The notes under the pieces were generated by a model. The model was not told the origin of the DNA. It made no database searches and saw only the letters and a list, made by a program, of their open reading frames with translations. The position numbers and the translations under genes are program-made. From Spirosoma linguale DSM 74 (GTDB lineage Bacteria > Bacteroidota > Bacteroidia > Cytophagales > Spirosomataceae), in contig CP001771.1 in assembly GCA_000024525.1 (NCBI GenBank), positions 1 to 64,000 of the forward strand: a stretch of 64,000 nt of DNA. Reading direction: 5' to 3'. Positions 50,915-59,925 of the stretch are shown in pieces. Numbering within the stretch: position 1 is the stretch's first letter; each line of letters opens with the position of its first letter.

Positions 50915-53380
50915 ATGCAGGTACTTCTTCGATTAATCCCTTTACTCCTCATTTGTCTGTCATCATTCGTTGGGCGGGCAGCCGACTATAAACCGTCGGG
51001 TACGCTTCAGGGCTATGTGCTGGACCGAAACAAGCAGCCTGCGGAGGGTATCACCGTGTCGCTTATAGGAACCGTTCGTCAGGTAAGCACCGGCCCAGAT
51101 GGGTCTTACCTCTTTAAAAACCTGTCACCAGGCCGTTATGTATTGATTGTAACGGGCGTTGGCCTGCAAACCCAGGAGCAATCAGCCGAAGTAACGAGCG
51201 GTCAGGCAACCAGCCTGAATATCACCATCAGTGAAAGTGTCCAGGAGCTTCAGGAGGTGAAAGTAGTAGCGTCAACGGGCCTGCACGAGCGCGAGGTGCT
51301 TCCCGAAGTCGGTCAGAACGCCATCTACGCGGGCAAGAAAACGGAGGTCGTTAACCTTGGCGCATTGGACGCTAATCTGATTACCAACAACAGTCGGCAG
51401 GTGTTCAGCAAAACGCCGGGGGTGATGGTCTGGGAAAGCGAAGGCTCCGGGATGCAGGTCGGCGTAGCGGTTCGGGGGCTTAGTCCGAATCGTTCCTGGG
51501 AGTTCAACGTCCGACAGAACGGAGTGGATATTAGTTCCGACCCGTTTGGCTACCCGGAAGCGTATTACAACCCGCCTATGCAGGCCGTTGACCGCATCGA
51601 ACTTATTCGGGGGGGCGCGTCACTGCAATATGGCCCCCAATTTGGCGGACTACTCAACTATGTGCTCAAGAAACCAGCGACCGATAAACCAATTGCCGTT
51701 GAATCGCAGCAGTCGGTAGGCAGCTACGGACTATTTTCTACCTATAACTCGGTGGGGGGGTCGGCTGGTCGGTGGCAGTATTTTGGCTATGTCGATTACC
51801 GCCGGGCCGATGGCTGGCGCGACAATAGCCGCTACAGCATTTTCAACGGCTTTGCCTCGGTTAGCTATTTGGTGTCGAACCGGCTCAAAATTGGCGCGGA
51901 AGTGTCACGGGCGTATAGCGTCAATCAGCAACCGGGTGGCCTGACCGACGCTCAGTTCGCGCAGAATGCCCGGCAAAGTGCGCGGACACGCAACTGGTTC
52001 AACGTACCCTGGACGGTTCCGTCTGTCACCGTCGATTATGCCCTGAGCGACCGTACCCGGCTGAATCTGAAGGTACACGGGTTGTTCAGCGAGCGCAACC
52101 AGATTGGCTTTGTCAGTGCCATTACCAACGCCGACGTACCCAATGCGGGCGGTCAATTAGCGAACCGGACAATCGACCGCGACACCTACCGCAACTGGGG
52201 CAGCGAACTACGGCTTATCAGCCAGTACAACGCCCTGGGCCGTCAGCATACCTTATCGGCCGGGGTTAAGTACTTCAACGGCTTCACTGACCGGCGGCAG
52301 CAGGGCAAGGGGGATACTGGTTCAGACTTTAACCTCACGCTACAGGATGCGGCTTACCCCCGCGCCCTTGCGCTACGCACCACCAACGTAGCTGCTTTTG
52401 CGGAAAACCTGTTCCGACTAAGTCCGCGCTGGACCCTTACGCCCGGCGTGCGCATCGAAATGCTTGATAATAGTGTAGCGGGCCGGTACAGTTTTGCGGC
52501 CAACGGTATCGAAAATCAGGTTGACCAGAGCCGCAGCCGGGCATTTGCACTGTTCGGCGTAGGCACCGAATACAAACTGGCTACGTTCGCCACGTTCTAC
52601 GGGAATTATTCACAGGCGTACCGGCCCGTTACCTTCGGCGACCTGACACCAGCCGCCCTGACCGACTTTGTAATTGACCCGAACCTACAGGATGCGCGCG
52701 GTTATACCATCGACGCGGGCTTTCGGGGAGCCTACCGGAAGTTTCTGAATTTTGACCTGGGGGCTTACTACCTCAGCTACGACAACCGAATCGGAACCCT
52801 GACCCGGCTGGATGCGAGTAACCGCCCGTATCAATACCGGACTAATCTGGGCCGCAGCGTGAGCAAAGGCGTAGAGGCTTACGTCGAGATTGACCCGGTG
52901 GTAGCACTGGCCGGTCGCTCAAAGGTGGGGTACGTTAGTCTATTTGCTTCGCTGGGGTTTACCGATGCCCGTTACCTGAACCTGCCCACCGCTACGGTAG
53001 CGAATGGTCAGCTTGTGGAAGGAAACTTACAGGACAAACAGGTCGAGAATGCCCCACGCTTCATTGGTCGCTTCGGCCTGAACTACACCTACCGCACGTT
53101 CACGCTAACGGCCTTGCTAAACCGGGTGGGCAGTGCCTACAGCGATGCCAACAACACCGAAACGGCTACGGCCAATGCCCAGACGGGACCAATTCCCGCC
53201 TACCAGGTAATGGACCTGTCGGCATCGCTTCGGCTGGCAGGCCGGTATTCGTTTAAAGCCGGGATCAACAACCTGACCGACGAACGTTATTTCACCCGCC
53301 GGGCCGGGGGCTATCCGGGGCCGGGCATTTTACCCGCCGATGCCCGTAATTTTTACGTGACGGTGGGCGTGAAATTATAG
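50915..53380 (+). CDS. TonB-dependent outer-membrane receptor, FecA-like (821 aa)
   Basis: A signal peptide is followed by a carboxypeptidase-regulatory-like domain (about 28-115: LQGYVLDRNKQPAEGITVSL, GPDGSYLFKNLSPGRY), the plug domain (about 140-260, with RIELIRGGASLQYGPQFGG) and the beta-barrel ending in an aromatic-poor YVTVGVKL. It resembles ferric-citrate or siderophore receptors, so the cargo is probably an iron or other metal chelate. It has its own promoter and a terminator at 53400. Confidence 0.88.
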   Translation: MQVLLRLIPLLLICLSSFVGRAADYKPSGTLQGYVLDRNKQPAEGITVSLIGTVRQVSTGPDGSYLFKNLSPGRYVLIVTGVGLQTQEQSAEVTSGQATSLNITISESVQELQEVKVVASTGLHEREVLPEVGQNAIYAGKKTEVVNLGALDANLITNNSRQVFSKTPGVMVWESEGSGMQVGVAVRGLSPNRSWEFNVRQNGVDISSDPFGYPEAYYNPPMQAVDRIELIRGGASLQYGPQFGGLLNYVLKKPATDKPIAVESQQSVGSYGLFSTYNSVGGSAGRWQYFGYVDYRRADGWRDNSRYSIFNGFASVSYLVSNRLKIGAEVSRAYSVNQQPGGLTDAQFAQNARQSARTRNWFNVPWTVPSVTVDYALSDRTRLNLKVHGLFSERNQIGFVSAITNADVPNAGGQLANRTIDRDTYRNWGSELRLISQYNALGRQHTLSAGVKYFNGFTDRRQQGKGDTGSDFNLTLQDAAYPRALALRTTNVAAFAENLFRLSPRWTLTPGVRIEMLDNSVAGRYSFAANGIENQVDQSRSRAFALFGVGTEYKLATFATFYGNYSQAYRPVTFGDLTPAALTDFVIDPNLQDARGYTIDAGFRGAYRKFLNFDLGAYYLSYDNRIGTLTRLDASNRPYQYRTNLGRSVSKGVEAYVEIDPVVALAGRSKVGYVSLFASLGFTDARYLNLPTATVANGQLVEGNLQDKQVENAPRFIGRFGLNYTYRTFTLTALLNRVGSAYSDANNTETATANAQTGPIPAYQVMDLSASLRLAGRYSFKAGINNLTDERYFTRRAGGYPGPGILPADARNFYVTVGVKL

Positions 53381-53399
53381 AAGTGGTACTTTAGTGCTG

Positions 53400-53433
53400 A
53401 ACGGGGGATGAACGGATTGTTTTGTTCCCCGTT
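53400..53433 (+). terminator. Terminator after the receptor gene
   Basis: AACGGGG (53400-53406) pairs with CCCCGTT (53427-53433) and is followed by TAGCTGTTTTT. It covers the first in-frame ATG of the next gene (53408), which argues for a later start there. Confidence 0.65.
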
Positions 53434-53470
53434 TAGCTGTTTTTGCCGTATTATTCAAAAACGTTTCGTC

Positions 53471-54202
53471 GTGCCTGCGTCCTCCCCACTGCTATTTCTG
53501 AGCGATGGCTTTGCGTTTTACCGGGGAAACTTATCCTCCGTCAGTCAGCATCAGCACCACGCCGTCGAATTGGTTATCAGCGAAGGTCCCTGTGAGTTCT
53601 GGAATGGCCCGGAGCGGCTGCACCGGGGGCGGGTTGCGCTGTTGGGAGCCGATGTTCCGCACCGATTCGTTGGCAATGGCTGGCAATGCTTTGTCTATGT
53701 AGAGCCGGAGAGCCGCTTAGGGTGGCACCTTGCCCAATACCTGAACGGGCAACCCGTAGTGAGCCTGCTGGATCAACTTGTCGTTGACTTATCCGTTGCC
53801 GAAGCCACGACAACCGATGAACTGGCCCTACTTTTTAATCAATTGATGCCAAAGCTGATACCGGATGCGGCACCAGCCCTGGCCGTTAGCGTCGATGAGC
53901 GAATTGACTCGGTGCTGGACTACGTAAAAACTCACATTGATGATCCGTTGCCACTTGGGCAACTGACGGAAGTGGCGTGTTTGTCGGAAGGACGATTGAT
54001 GCACTTGTTCAAAGAACAGGTGGGTATCCCCATTCGTAAGTATGTTCTCTGGAATCGACTACAAGTCAGCGTACAGCACGTGTTGCAGGGACAAAATTTA
54101 ACGCAGGCTGCCCACAGCGGGGGCTTTGCCGATTCAGCCCACTTTAGTCGCACCTTTTCCGAGATGTTCGGCATCCGCCCCTCCGATGTACTGCTAAAAT
54201 AG
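53471..54202 (+). CDS. AraC-family transcriptional regulator (243 aa)
   Basis: An N-terminal cupin-like sensor domain (HQHHAVELVISEG, GADVPHRFVGN) is followed by a C-terminal AraC double HTH (about 160-243: LGQLTEVACLSEGRLMHLFKEQ and LTQAAHSGGFADSAHFSRTF, then GIRPSDV). I prefer the GTG at 53471 because the ATG at 53408 lies in the terminator hairpin. It has no HMA domain, so it differs from the other AraC-like genes here. It may control the receptor or desaturase gene beside it. Confidence 0.78.
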   Translation: MPASSPLLFLSDGFAFYRGNLSSVSQHQHHAVELVISEGPCEFWNGPERLHRGRVALLGADVPHRFVGNGWQCFVYVEPESRLGWHLAQYLNGQPVVSLLDQLVVDLSVAEATTTDELALLFNQLMPKLIPDAAPALAVSVDERIDSVLDYVKTHIDDPLPLGQLTEVACLSEGRLMHLFKEQVGIPIRKYVLWNRLQVSVQHVLQGQNLTQAAHSGGFADSAHFSRTFSEMFGIRPSDVLLK

Positions 54203-54269
54203 CCGGTTTGTTCAAGTCTGCCCGTGGCGGAATGGTGAGCTTTGTAGCGGTCATTTATCAAATACAAGC

Positions 54270-55511
54270 ATGAACAAACGCATCACGCTACTCCGCTACC
54301 TACTCTATCCGGTTATCTGGGCAGGCTCCTTCCTGCTTATTGTCGCGCTGCTGGTGGCTGGCATCAATACCTATCTGGCTACGCTCCCTGTTATTGCCGG
54401 GGCCGCCATTGTGGTGTTACTGCTGGAACGGGCATTGCCCTACGAAACCGAGTGGTTACGCACCAAACATGGCGATTTGAACCTCGATACAGTTCACTTC
54501 GTGGTCAACTACGGCATAAAAGTGGTGGCCCAGTTGATGATTCTCTGGCTGGGGCAGTCGCTAATTTTGTGGGCCATTTTTCCAACCTACTGGCCGTTGT
54601 GGGTGCAGGTGCTGCTGGCTCTGGCCCTCATCGACTTCTTTCTGTTTGCCGTTCACGCGCTCAGTCACCGTTACGAGTGGCTGTGGAAGCTGCACGCCAT
54701 TCACCACAGTTCCGAGCGGCTTTACTGGCTGAACGGCGACAAACGACATCCGATTCATCAGGTGCTGGAAGGGTTGCCGGGTATTATCCTATGCGTACTG
54801 ATCGGGGCACCCATGCCCGTCATTGCGGGAGCTTTGGCCGTGCTGACCGTCAACATGATGCTGCAACACGCCAACATCGACTACCGGGCCGGTTGGCTGA
54901 AACACCTCTTCAGCGTGGCCGAACTGCACCGCTGGCACCACCGGGCCGACTACAAAGACGCTCAGGTTAACTACGGGGCCTGGCTGGTTATCTGGGACAA
55001 GCTCTTCGGCACGTACTACGACGCACCGAGCCAGGCTGAACAGATTGGGCAGATCGGCATCGCCGAAGAACCTGATTTCCCACGTACCTACACGGGGCAG
55101 CTTCGATACCCTTTTCGTCCTGGTACTAAACAAGTGAATTCACTGCTTTTGGCCATTGGACTAAGCTTCTCTTTTCTGTCGTTTCAAACTCCTGAAGATA
55201 GCCTTTTGGGCACGTGGCGTGCGACCGACGGTAACGACATCAGCATCTATCGGAAAGGCGAGCAATACGACGCTAAACTTACCCATGTATCGAAACCGGA
55301 GCTACGCAATCAATTGGGCAGTATAGTTATTTGGGGTATGCGTTATGACAAGAAACGAAATGAATGGCGTGGAGGTCAACTAAAAATGCCGGGTATGGAA
55401 CACATGGCTGAAGCTTTCATACGACTTAGTAATCAGCAACTGACGATCACGGGGTATCATGGTCTGCGCTGGTTGGGGAAAAGCCAGACGTTGACACGTG
55501 TAAAAGAATAA
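54270..55511 (+). CDS. Sterol desaturase-family hydroxylase fused to a DUF2147-like domain (413 aa)
   Basis: The first 280 residues are a membrane di-iron hydroxylase of the fatty acid hydroxylase family. The His boxes are HALSH (about 128), HAIHHSS (about 142) and HRWHHR (about 224). Residues 310-413 form a separate domain starting LLGTWRATDGND and ending GLRWLGKSQTLTR, which resembles DUF2147. Such an attachment is unusual. Substrate may be a membrane lipid or carotenoid-like molecule. Confidence 0.8.
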   Translation: MNKRITLLRYLLYPVIWAGSFLLIVALLVAGINTYLATLPVIAGAAIVVLLLERALPYETEWLRTKHGDLNLDTVHFVVNYGIKVVAQLMILWLGQSLILWAIFPTYWPLWVQVLLALALIDFFLFAVHALSHRYEWLWKLHAIHHSSERLYWLNGDKRHPIHQVLEGLPGIILCVLIGAPMPVIAGALAVLTVNMMLQHANIDYRAGWLKHLFSVAELHRWHHRADYKDAQVNYGAWLVIWDKLFGTYYDAPSQAEQIGQIGIAEEPDFPRTYTGQLRYPFRPGTKQVNSLLLAIGLSFSFLSFQTPEDSLLGTWRATDGNDISIYRKGEQYDAKLTHVSKPELRNQLGSIVIWGMRYDKKRNEWRGGQLKMPGMEHMAEAFIRLSNQQLTITGYHGLRWLGKSQTLTRVKE

Positions 55512-55522
55512 TCCTGAACGAG

Positions 55523-56263
55523 TTAGGGCAACGGCATAACGCGAATGTTTTTCTGCTCAATTCGGGATAATTCCCTGAGTTGGCGGGCCTGGTAGCGACG
55601 GTCGTAGTTGCCGACCGACGTAGTATCGTCATTTTCGCCCTTGTAATTGATATAGTCCTGAAACCGGATACCGCCCACTACCTGTGGGTTGATAGCCTTG
55701 CGAAAACGCGGCCCGCCCTCGCTGTAAGCCAGATAGTCCATCGTGTGCGTCTGCTGATTAAACCAGTAAAAAAAGGTATCCTGGTAATCGGTTCCGCCCC
55801 CTTCGGCCCGGAACCGAACGCGCACGTTGTGATAGGGCTGCCCGTCGATTTGCGATTCACCGATTTAATCGGCCAGCACCGCCGGGTCGCTTAATTTGGC
55901 AGGTAATAACACAAAATACTCTACCGAATTCACCGCCTGGCTGTACCGTCGGGTCTGGGCCGAATCCAGCGTTTGCCGTTTGCCGTTCAGGGTACGCACA
56001 AACCCATTGTTGGTTAAGGTCTCAACGAGCTGGTTGCCCGTCGAATCGCGGTAGGTACGCTGATAACAGAACCGGCCCTCCTGGTGTTCCAATACCAGAT
56101 GATACTCACGGAAATCAAATTCAATCCGCTTGTTATTGGATGCCGCGCTCCCATGTGCCTGAATTGCCTCCTTGACCAGTTCCTGCGCCTAATCCTGCGG
56201 TTGACACGCACAGACGACAAAAAGTAATGACAGCACGGGTAATGTAAAAAGATGTCTAAACAT
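55523..56263 (-). pseudogene. DUF6503 lipoprotein gene with two nonsense codons
   Basis: One continuous frame of 247 codons has a lipoprotein signal (FVVCAC), the DUF6503 core (RIEFDFREYHL, GRFCYQRTYRDSTGNQ, NSVEYFVLLP) and the end GGTDYQDTFFYWFNQQTHTM and FQDYINYKG. In-frame stops occur at codon 25 (TAG, 56189-56191) and codon 133 (TAA, 55865-55867). There is no frameshift or deletion, so the loss is recent, or the stops are read through or are sequencing errors. Confidence 0.85.
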
Positions 56264-56335
56264 GGTTAACAAAAAAATGATTTGACGTGCTGTCTGGGGC
56301 TACACAGTACGCCGTTAAACGCCTGAACTTCCGAA

Positions 56336-56395
56336 TTTTATAAATTTCCCGGCACAATCTTACAAGGTAGTCATTGATGAAACCTCGTAGATTTG
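56336..56395 (+). promoter_or_regulatory. Copper operator/promoter (site G)
   Basis: Half-sites TTTTATAA (56336-56343) and TCTTACAA (56358-56365) are 22 bases apart. A perfect -7 box TAGATTTG is at 56388-56395, 22 bases after. It points to the 59-residue gene at 56415; it is also 73 bases upstream of the DUF6503 pseudogene on the other strand. Confidence 0.8.
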
Positions 56396-56414
56396 ACTAA
56401 AAATTCAGACTGGT

Positions 56415-56594
56415 ATGAACGAGCTACTCATGGCTACCGACGATGTTTTTGATGCACGAATTGCAGAAATGCTGACTCGCGATGATTTCCCGGTTTACGA
56501 TACTAAACCGGACACCGCCCACTGGAAAAAATTAAGGCTCCGTCTGGAAATACGTGAGTCGGGTCTCACGGATCGCCCCCACAGACATAACTAA
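56415..56594 (+). CDS. Small copper-regulated hypothetical protein (59 aa)
   Basis: The ATG lies 20 bases after a perfect -7 box with a copper operator, and the frame ends 20 bases before the end of the converging ATPase gene. The protein is soluble: MNELLMATDDVFDARIAEML, then a DDFPVYDTKPDTAHWKKL region and a basic, His-containing tail (DRPHRHN). I do not recognise it. Its promoter is the main evidence that it is real. Confidence 0.6.
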   Translation: MNELLMATDDVFDARIAEMLTRDDFPVYDTKPDTAHWKKLRLRLEIRESGLTDRPHRHN

Positions 56595-56613
56595 ACCCAA
56601 ATAGCGATAACCG

Positions 56614-59040
56614 CTATGGATGGCTACTACGCAGACTCCGTTTCAGTAATTGCGCGTTCAGGGCCACGATGACCGTACTGGCACTCATCAGCACCGCCCC
56701 AATAGCGGGACTAAGCACGAAATTAGGATACAGCACCCCAGCCGCTAAGGGAATGGCGACAACGTTATAGCCCGTGGCCCAGAACAGGTTCTGAATCATT
56801 TTGCGGTACGTGGCCCGGCCAAATTCAACTAAGTTGGTAATGTCGGTGGGTTTGCTATTGACCAAAATAATATCGGCAGTTTCGGCGGCCACATCAGTGC
56901 CGGAGCCAACGGCAATACCCACGTTGGCCTGGGCCAAAGCCGGGGCATCGTTCACCCCGTCGCCGGTCATGGCGACGAACTGCCCTTTAGCTTGTAAATC
57001 CTTCACGATGGTCACTTTCTGGTCGGGCAGCACCTCGGCGAAAACCCCATCCAAACCTAATTCTTTTGCAACAGCATCAGCTACCTTCTGATTGTCGCCG
57101 GTTGCCATATACACCTTGATACCTGACTGCTGCAACCGCTGCACGGCCTCCTTCGAGTCTTCCCGAATTTTGTCAGCCAGGGCTACATACCCGGCCAATT
57201 GGTCGTCAATCAGCACAAATACGACCGTTTCGGCTCCGCTGCCGTAGGCATCCTGCGGCTGCTCGATGCCTTTTTCTTTCAAATAGCCCGGACTCACCAC
57301 CACCACCTGCCGACCATCTACGGTAGCCGACACGCCCTTGCCGGTGATGGACTGGAAGTTTGTGATGGTCGGCATAACCAGGTTTCGCTTTTTGGCTTCG
57401 CGGACAATACCCTGGGCGATGGGGTGCTGTGACTGCTGTTCCAGAGCCGCCACCATGCCCAGAAAACCCGCTTCGTCATCCGCCTTCAGCAGACGAACCC
57501 GCGTCACGCCAAACTCGCCTTCCGTAAGCGTACCCGTCTTGTCAAACACCATCGCCGTAATTTTGCGGGCCTCCTCAAACGCCGTGCGATTGCGAATCAG
57601 CAGGCCCTTTTGAGCCGAAATAGCCGTTGAGATGGCGACTACCAGCGGAATAGCAACCCCCAGCGCGTGGGGGCAGGCCGTAACCATGACCGTGACCATC
57701 CGTTCGACGGCGAACGAAACTTCTTTGCCGCTCACCAACCAGATAACCAACGTCAGCAACCCCACTGACAGCGAAATCAGCGTCAACCACCCGGCAGCGC
57801 GGTCGGCCAGCGTCTGGGTCTGCGACTTGGCACGCTGTGCTTCTTCGACCATTTTAACGACCTTGTTGAGGTAGCTATCTTCACCTTTGTGCGTGACCCG
57901 AATTTTGAGCGAGCCTTCGCCATTGACGGCCCCGGCAATGACTGTGTCATTTATCGCTTTCTGCACGGGTACACTTTCACCCGTCAGCATACTTTCATTG
58001 ACGGCACTATCTCCCTCAACAACGGCCCCATCGGTGGGAATGCGTTCGCCCGGCCGCACCAGCACGACGTCACCCAGATTCAGCGTAGTCACGTTTACAT
58101 CAGTGATGATGTCGCCCGTTACTTTGTGGGCATCAGAAGGCAACATTTGTACAATTAACTCCAGGGAACGCGAAGCCCCGGCCACCGACTTCATTTCTAA
58201 GTAATGACCCAGCAGCATGATGTCGATCAGCGTCGCCAGTTCCCAAAAGAAGTCCATTCCCCGCAGCCACCCGAACGAGACGGCTACACTGTAGGCGTAG
58301 GCGGCTGTGATGGCTACGGCGACCAGGGTCATCATTCCGGGTTGCCGGGCACGGAGTTCACCCACTATGCCCGTTAGAAACGGCCAGCCGCCATATACGT
58401 AGATGACCGTTGACAGCACCACAACGAGCGGTTCGCGGTACGGAAAATCAAGCTGATAACCCACCAATTCCTGAAACATCATCGACAGGACGACTACCGG
58501 CACCGACACAATCAGGCATATCCAGAATCGGCGCAGAAAGTCGGCAATCATGGCTCTGTGGTCATGCCCTCCCGATCCATGCCCCATTTTACTGTGATCC
58601 ATGCCCGCGTGGCTCATTTGGCTATGATTCATCTGGCTATGATCTATAGACCCGTGTTCCATGCCAACGCCACCCTGATGGTTATCGGGATTCATGGTTC
58701 CACTGTGCCCATCGTGGCCGATGTGTTGCAGGGCTTTCTGTTCAGCCGGGGCCTCCTCATCGCCAGTTTTCGGGAGCGTAACGGGATGCGAAGTCATACC
58801 CTGTTCTGTATGATGCGCCGAGTCTTTGGCTTCCATGACATGAAATGCCCCAACTTGTGAGACAATACGTTGTATGTCGGATACAGACGGGTGTTCTTCT
58901 ACCGTCAGCACCGCTTCTGGCGGATCAACCGTAACCACAACGGCCAGCATTCCAGCCTGTTGACCAAGTGCTTTCTCTACCGCTTCCGCTTGTTCGGCAG
59001 TGGTTAATCCATGAAGCCTATATCGGTGTTGATGGCGCAT
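56614..59040 (-). CDS. copB: Copper-translocating P-type ATPase, CopB-type (P1B-3, CPH motif) (808 aa)
   Basis: The N-terminus is an HMA-like fold without CxxC (RYRLHGLTTAEQAEAVEKAL), followed by a Met/His-rich stretch around 125-165 (MNHSQMSHAGMDHSKMGHG). The transmembrane metal site is CPH at residues 456-458, the phosphorylation site DKTGT starts at Asp500, and GDGVNDAPAL lies in the P domain. CopB pumps export copper or silver. I use the ATG at 59040; the frame is open to 59136, but that start would overlap operator site E. Confidence 0.9.
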   Translation of the reverse strand: MRHQHRYRLHGLTTAEQAEAVEKALGQQAGMLAVVVTVDPPEAVLTVEEHPSVSDIQRIVSQVGAFHVMEAKDSAHHTEQGMTSHPVTLPKTGDEEAPAEQKALQHIGHDGHSGTMNPDNHQGGVGMEHGSIDHSQMNHSQMSHAGMDHSKMGHGSGGHDHRAMIADFLRRFWICLIVSVPVVVLSMMFQELVGYQLDFPYREPLVVVLSTVIYVYGGWPFLTGIVGELRARQPGMMTLVAVAITAAYAYSVAVSFGWLRGMDFFWELATLIDIMLLGHYLEMKSVAGASRSLELIVQMLPSDAHKVTGDIITDVNVTTLNLGDVVLVRPGERIPTDGAVVEGDSAVNESMLTGESVPVQKAINDTVIAGAVNGEGSLKIRVTHKGEDSYLNKVVKMVEEAQRAKSQTQTLADRAAGWLTLISLSVGLLTLVIWLVSGKEVSFAVERMVTVMVTACPHALGVAIPLVVAISTAISAQKGLLIRNRTAFEEARKITAMVFDKTGTLTEGEFGVTRVRLLKADDEAGFLGMVAALEQQSQHPIAQGIVREAKKRNLVMPTITNFQSITGKGVSATVDGRQVVVVSPGYLKEKGIEQPQDAYGSGAETVVFVLIDDQLAGYVALADKIREDSKEAVQRLQQSGIKVYMATGDNQKVADAVAKELGLDGVFAEVLPDQKVTIVKDLQAKGQFVAMTGDGVNDAPALAQANVGIAVGSGTDVAAETADIILVNSKPTDITNLVEFGRATYRKMIQNLFWATGYNVVAIPLAAGVLYPNFVLSPAIGAVLMSASTVIVALNAQLLKRSLRSSHP

Positions 59041-59125
59041 AGCGGGAGGGGTTTGTTGTGTCAGGCTAACCCTAAATAGTGCATTCCAGTTTATAGATTC
59101 CCTCAATCTGAACCACTTCCAAAAA

Positions 59126-59184
59126 TTTTGTAACAAGCGGAGGGCAATCTTGCAAGTAAAACCAGGCCATCTCGAATAGCTTTG
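59126..59184 (+). promoter_or_regulatory. Copper operator/promoter (site E)
   Basis: Half-sites TTTTGTAA (59126-59133) and TCTTGCAA (59148-59155) are 22 bases apart. A perfect -7 box TAGCTTTG is at 59177-59184, 21 bases after. It drives HMA-AraC gene 3 and sits upstream of the divergent copB, which it may also influence. Confidence 0.8.
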
Positions 59185-59232
59185 CTGTCTTTATTGTTGT
59201 TTATGAGAAGTGAATGAACTGATGTACCCTCT

Positions 59233-59835
59233 ATGATAACGCGTAGCCAGCCTTTACCAACCAACGAAACACCACTCGCGATCCGGGGCATGGTCTGTGC
59301 CCGGTGTATGGATGTGGTTCGACAGGAACTGGAAGACTTGGGCTGGGAAGTAACTCAGGTGCGACTGGGGCAGGTGCAGGTACGTGGCCAGGTATCCCCG
59401 GACGAGTTGGCCCGGATTCAGGCCGTTCTGGAAAAACAAGGCTTTTCATTGGTATCGGACGCTAAAGTGACGCTTATACAACGCATTAAAACCCTTATTG
59501 AGCAGACGCTGAACCGCGATGATTTAAGTGAGCGAAAGATCAGGTTTTCTGATTTTCTCGCTACCGAACTGAGCATGAGTTATGATACGCTGAGTGCCCT
59601 TTTTTCGGCCAGCGAGGGCCAAACGCTCGAACGCTACATCATTGAACGACGGTTGGATAAGGTCAAAGAACGCTTGGTGTACAGTGATTTATCCCTGAGC
59701 GAGATAGCGCATCAGACGGGGTATAGCAGCGTTCCTCATTTGTCGAACCAGTTTAAACGGCTGACAGGTCTCTCCCCGACCTTTTTCCGCACCGTTCGGC
59801 GCGATAAACAGGCTCTCCAGCAGCAGACAGGGTAA
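59233..59835 (+). CDS. HMA-AraC fusion regulator 3 (200 aa)
   Basis: The HMA domain (about 14-78) has GMVCARC with Cys22 and Cys25. The AraC-type domain (about 105-195) ends with LSLSEIAHQTGYSSVPHLSNQF and TGLSPTFFRTV. It resembles the 34138 protein closely over its whole length. It lies between copB and copA, and its own promoter carries the copper operator, so it probably regulates itself. Confidence 0.87.
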   Translation: MITRSQPLPTNETPLAIRGMVCARCMDVVRQELEDLGWEVTQVRLGQVQVRGQVSPDELARIQAVLEKQGFSLVSDAKVTLIQRIKTLIEQTLNRDDLSERKIRFSDFLATELSMSYDTLSALFSASEGQTLERYIIERRLDKVKERLVYSDLSLSEIAHQTGYSSVPHLSNQFKRLTGLSPTFFRTVRRDKQALQQQTG

Positions 59836-59839
59836 TCAA

Positions 59840-59898
59840 TTTTACAAGCTAAATGGGCAATTGTGTAACGCTTCCGGGGCGTAGCCGAACGAACTTTG
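59840..59898 (+). promoter_or_regulatory. Copper operator/promoter (site B)
   Basis: Half-sites TTTTACAA (59840-59847) and TTGTGTAA (59861-59868) are 21 bases apart. GAACTTTG at 59891-59898 is the -7-like box, 22 bases after. It precedes copA by 27 bases. Confidence 0.78.
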
Positions 59899-59925
59899 CC
59901 GTATAAAATCAGTCACCAAAACAGC

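Noticed and set aside
50915..53380. The TonB-dependent receptor as a member of the copper regulon
   Set aside because: Its promoter is a good constitutive-type TTG/TATCTTTG pair with no half-site of the copper operator within 100 bases.
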